Part shown: piece after piece, positions 4,147 to 5,209 of the stretch
Numbering within the stretch: the stretch's first letter is position 1
How the letters are laid out: the number at the start of each line of letters is the position of its first letter
Assembly: GCA_964450265.1 (NCBI GenBank)
Contig: CAYVCY010000141.1
Span: 1 to 5,209 of the forward strand
DNA: 5,209 nucleotides
Reading direction: 5' to 3'
From: JAEZJZ01 sp964450265
Lineage (GTDB): Bacteria; Bacillota; UBA994; UBA5500
Notes under the pieces: model-generated
Database searches by the model: none
What the model was told of the DNA's origin: nothing
Seen by the model: the letters and a program-made list of their open reading frames with translations, nothing else
Translations under genes and position numbers: made by a program

Positions 4147-5209
4147 TCATTTCGCTGGGTGGCTAAAGCTGCCGACTCGCAGACCGGGGACTTCCGAAGT
4201 GAGGATGTCTGCTAACTGCTGCATGCCGTACAGGTCGCCGTAGGAATGGCGCATCAGCGCCAAATACTGATCCGGATCGATATTTAGATTGCGCACCTGC
4301 ACCATATTCACGTCGTTCTTGCGGATCAGCTCGATCAGCGCCTCCAATTCGTCTTCGCGATCGGTGACGCCGGGAAAAGCCAACAGGTTCAGCGCAACAT
4401 AGACGTCTTTCTGGCGGGCGACGCGAATGGACTCCTGCACATCTTCAAACCGATAGCTGGGGCGATAATAGGCTCGGTAGTTGTCTGGGATAGCGCTGTT
4501 GATGCTCACCCGCAACGAATCAATCCCCGCCTCGACCACCTGGCGCACGCCATCCAGATAGCCGGCGTTAGTGTTGGCATTGATAGTCCCGCGGTTAGTC
4601 TGCGCCCGCACTTCACGAATGAACTGGGCCAGCAAGTCGGCCTGCAGCAGCGGCTCCCCTTCGCAACCCTGTCCGAAGGAGATGATGGCCTCGGGGGCCT
4701 GTAGTAGATGGGGCAAGGCGACCTGCAGCACCTGTTCTACCGTCGGCTGATACTTAATCCGCGACTGCGGCGAAGGACAACATTCGGCCTCCTGCTCGGA
4801 AATGCAGCCCACACAGGCGGCGTTGCAGCGGCCGGAAACCGGGATGCCCCCCTCCAGACGGCGGTAGAAGATGTTTTGGGCGGTGAAGCAGCTGTAATGC
4901 AAAGCGCAGTGGGCCAACTGTTGAACTATTGGATTGCCCGGGAAATCTTCTTGTCGCTGCTGGACCAAATCAGCCAAGTCAGGGGTGTTAAAATTGGCTG
5001 GATCCCACTTATCCAGATCCCCATCCTCTTGCTTGGCCGCTACATAGAATTGATCGTCCTTCCAGGCGACCGCTGTATATCCAAAGAGCGGCAACGGCTC
5101 CCCCCCGTCCCCGTGGTAAGCCGGCAAGGCCAGACGGGTGTGGCCCTGGGGCAACAGGGCAGCTAAAGCCAGCTTTTCGCTACCGAGAGCGGAAAAGTCA
5201 CTGTTATCC
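4147..5209 (-). CDS. Radical SAM protein of unknown function (5' end outside the window)
   Basis: The frame is open from the right window edge to the TGA at 4147-4149, so the N-terminus is missing. A TTG at 5152-5154 is unlikely to be the start because coding-like sequence (DNSDFSALGSEKLALAALL) continues upstream of it. The 354 visible residues show, numbered from that TTG, about 105 residues I cannot assign to a domain, then CNAACVGC (110-117). This is the CxxxCxxC motif that binds the [4Fe-4S] cluster reducing S-adenosylmethionine. GQGCEGEPLL (161-170) is in the position of the SAM-binding GGE motif, and a radical SAM barrel follows (INANTNAGYL, GIDSLRVSINS, YVALNLLAFPGVTD). Additional cysteines occur at 83, 89, 125, 126 and 164. 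No SPASM-type Cys-rich C-terminus is visible; the protein ends at SFSHPAK. The substrate cannot be deduced. Confidence 0.88.
   Translation of the reverse strand, partial: DNSDFSALGSEKLALAALLPQGHTRLALPAYHGDGGEPLPLFGYTAVAWKDDQFYVAAKQEDGDLDKWDPANFNTPDLADLVQQRQEDFPGNPIVQQLAHCALHYSCFTAQNIFYRRLEGGIPVSGRCNAACVGCISEQEAECCPSPQSRIKYQPTVEQVLQVALPHLLQAPEAIISFGQGCEGEPLLQADLLAQFIREVRAQTNRGTINANTNAGYLDGVRQVVEAGIDSLRVSINSAIPDNYRAYYRPSYRFEDVQESIRVARQKDVYVALNLLAFPGVTDREDELEALIELIRKNDVNMVQVRNLNIDPDQYLALMRHSYGDLYGMQQLADILTSEVPGLRVGSFSHPAK

Noticed and set aside
4147..5154. TTG at 5152-5154 as the start of the radical SAM gene
   Set aside because: The frame stays open to the window edge with coding-like sequence, so the gene is better described as 5' partial.

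Overview
The window is bacterial, and every supported gene lies on the minus strand, so transcription runs from the right edge to the left. The organism is most likely a moderately GC-rich member of the Bacillota (Clostridia-type). This is an inference from four things: strong purine-rich Shine-Dalgarno sites (GGAGGTG, GAGGTGAT), frequent GTG and TTG starts, a zinc-type ribosomal protein L31, and the order rpmE, DUF1385, prfA, prmC, which is typical of that phylum. A Chloroflexota-like host cannot be excluded.

In transcription order the layout is as follows. (1) A radical SAM protein of unknown function runs off the right edge (4147-5209). It is followed by about 150 bp of intergenic DNA with an imperfect GC-rich inverted repeat and a promoter overlapped by a small palindrome. 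(2) A two-gene toxin-antitoxin-like cassette follows: a degenerate MazE/AbrB-like antitoxin (3775-3993) and a MazF/PemK-family toxin (3457-3762). The toxin frame seems to lose its C-terminal helix to a one-base frameshift. (3) rpmE (3031-3237) has its own extended -10 promoter and an untranslated leader of about 87 nt containing a GC-rich palindrome. A hairpin terminator lies just after the gene. (4) A translation-termination cluster follows: a DUF1385 membrane protein (2009-2890), prfA encoding release factor 1 (893-1960), and prmC (46-891), which methylates the GGQ glutamine of release factors. The prfA stop codon and the chosen prmC ATG are one base apart. (5) A perfect 32-bp palindrome sits at the left edge, just past prmC.

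PrmC modifies the product of the adjacent prfA, so those two genes form a functional pair. L31 links to them only through ribosome function. The DUF1385 protein is a conserved neighbour without a known role. The toxin-antitoxin cassette looks like an accessory insertion between the radical SAM gene and the rpmE promoter. The less ordinary parts are the damaged-looking toxin, the rpmE leader, the left-edge palindrome and the uncharacterised radical SAM enzyme. I saw no clearly novel multigene system, and no RNA genes, CRISPR arrays or transposase genes.
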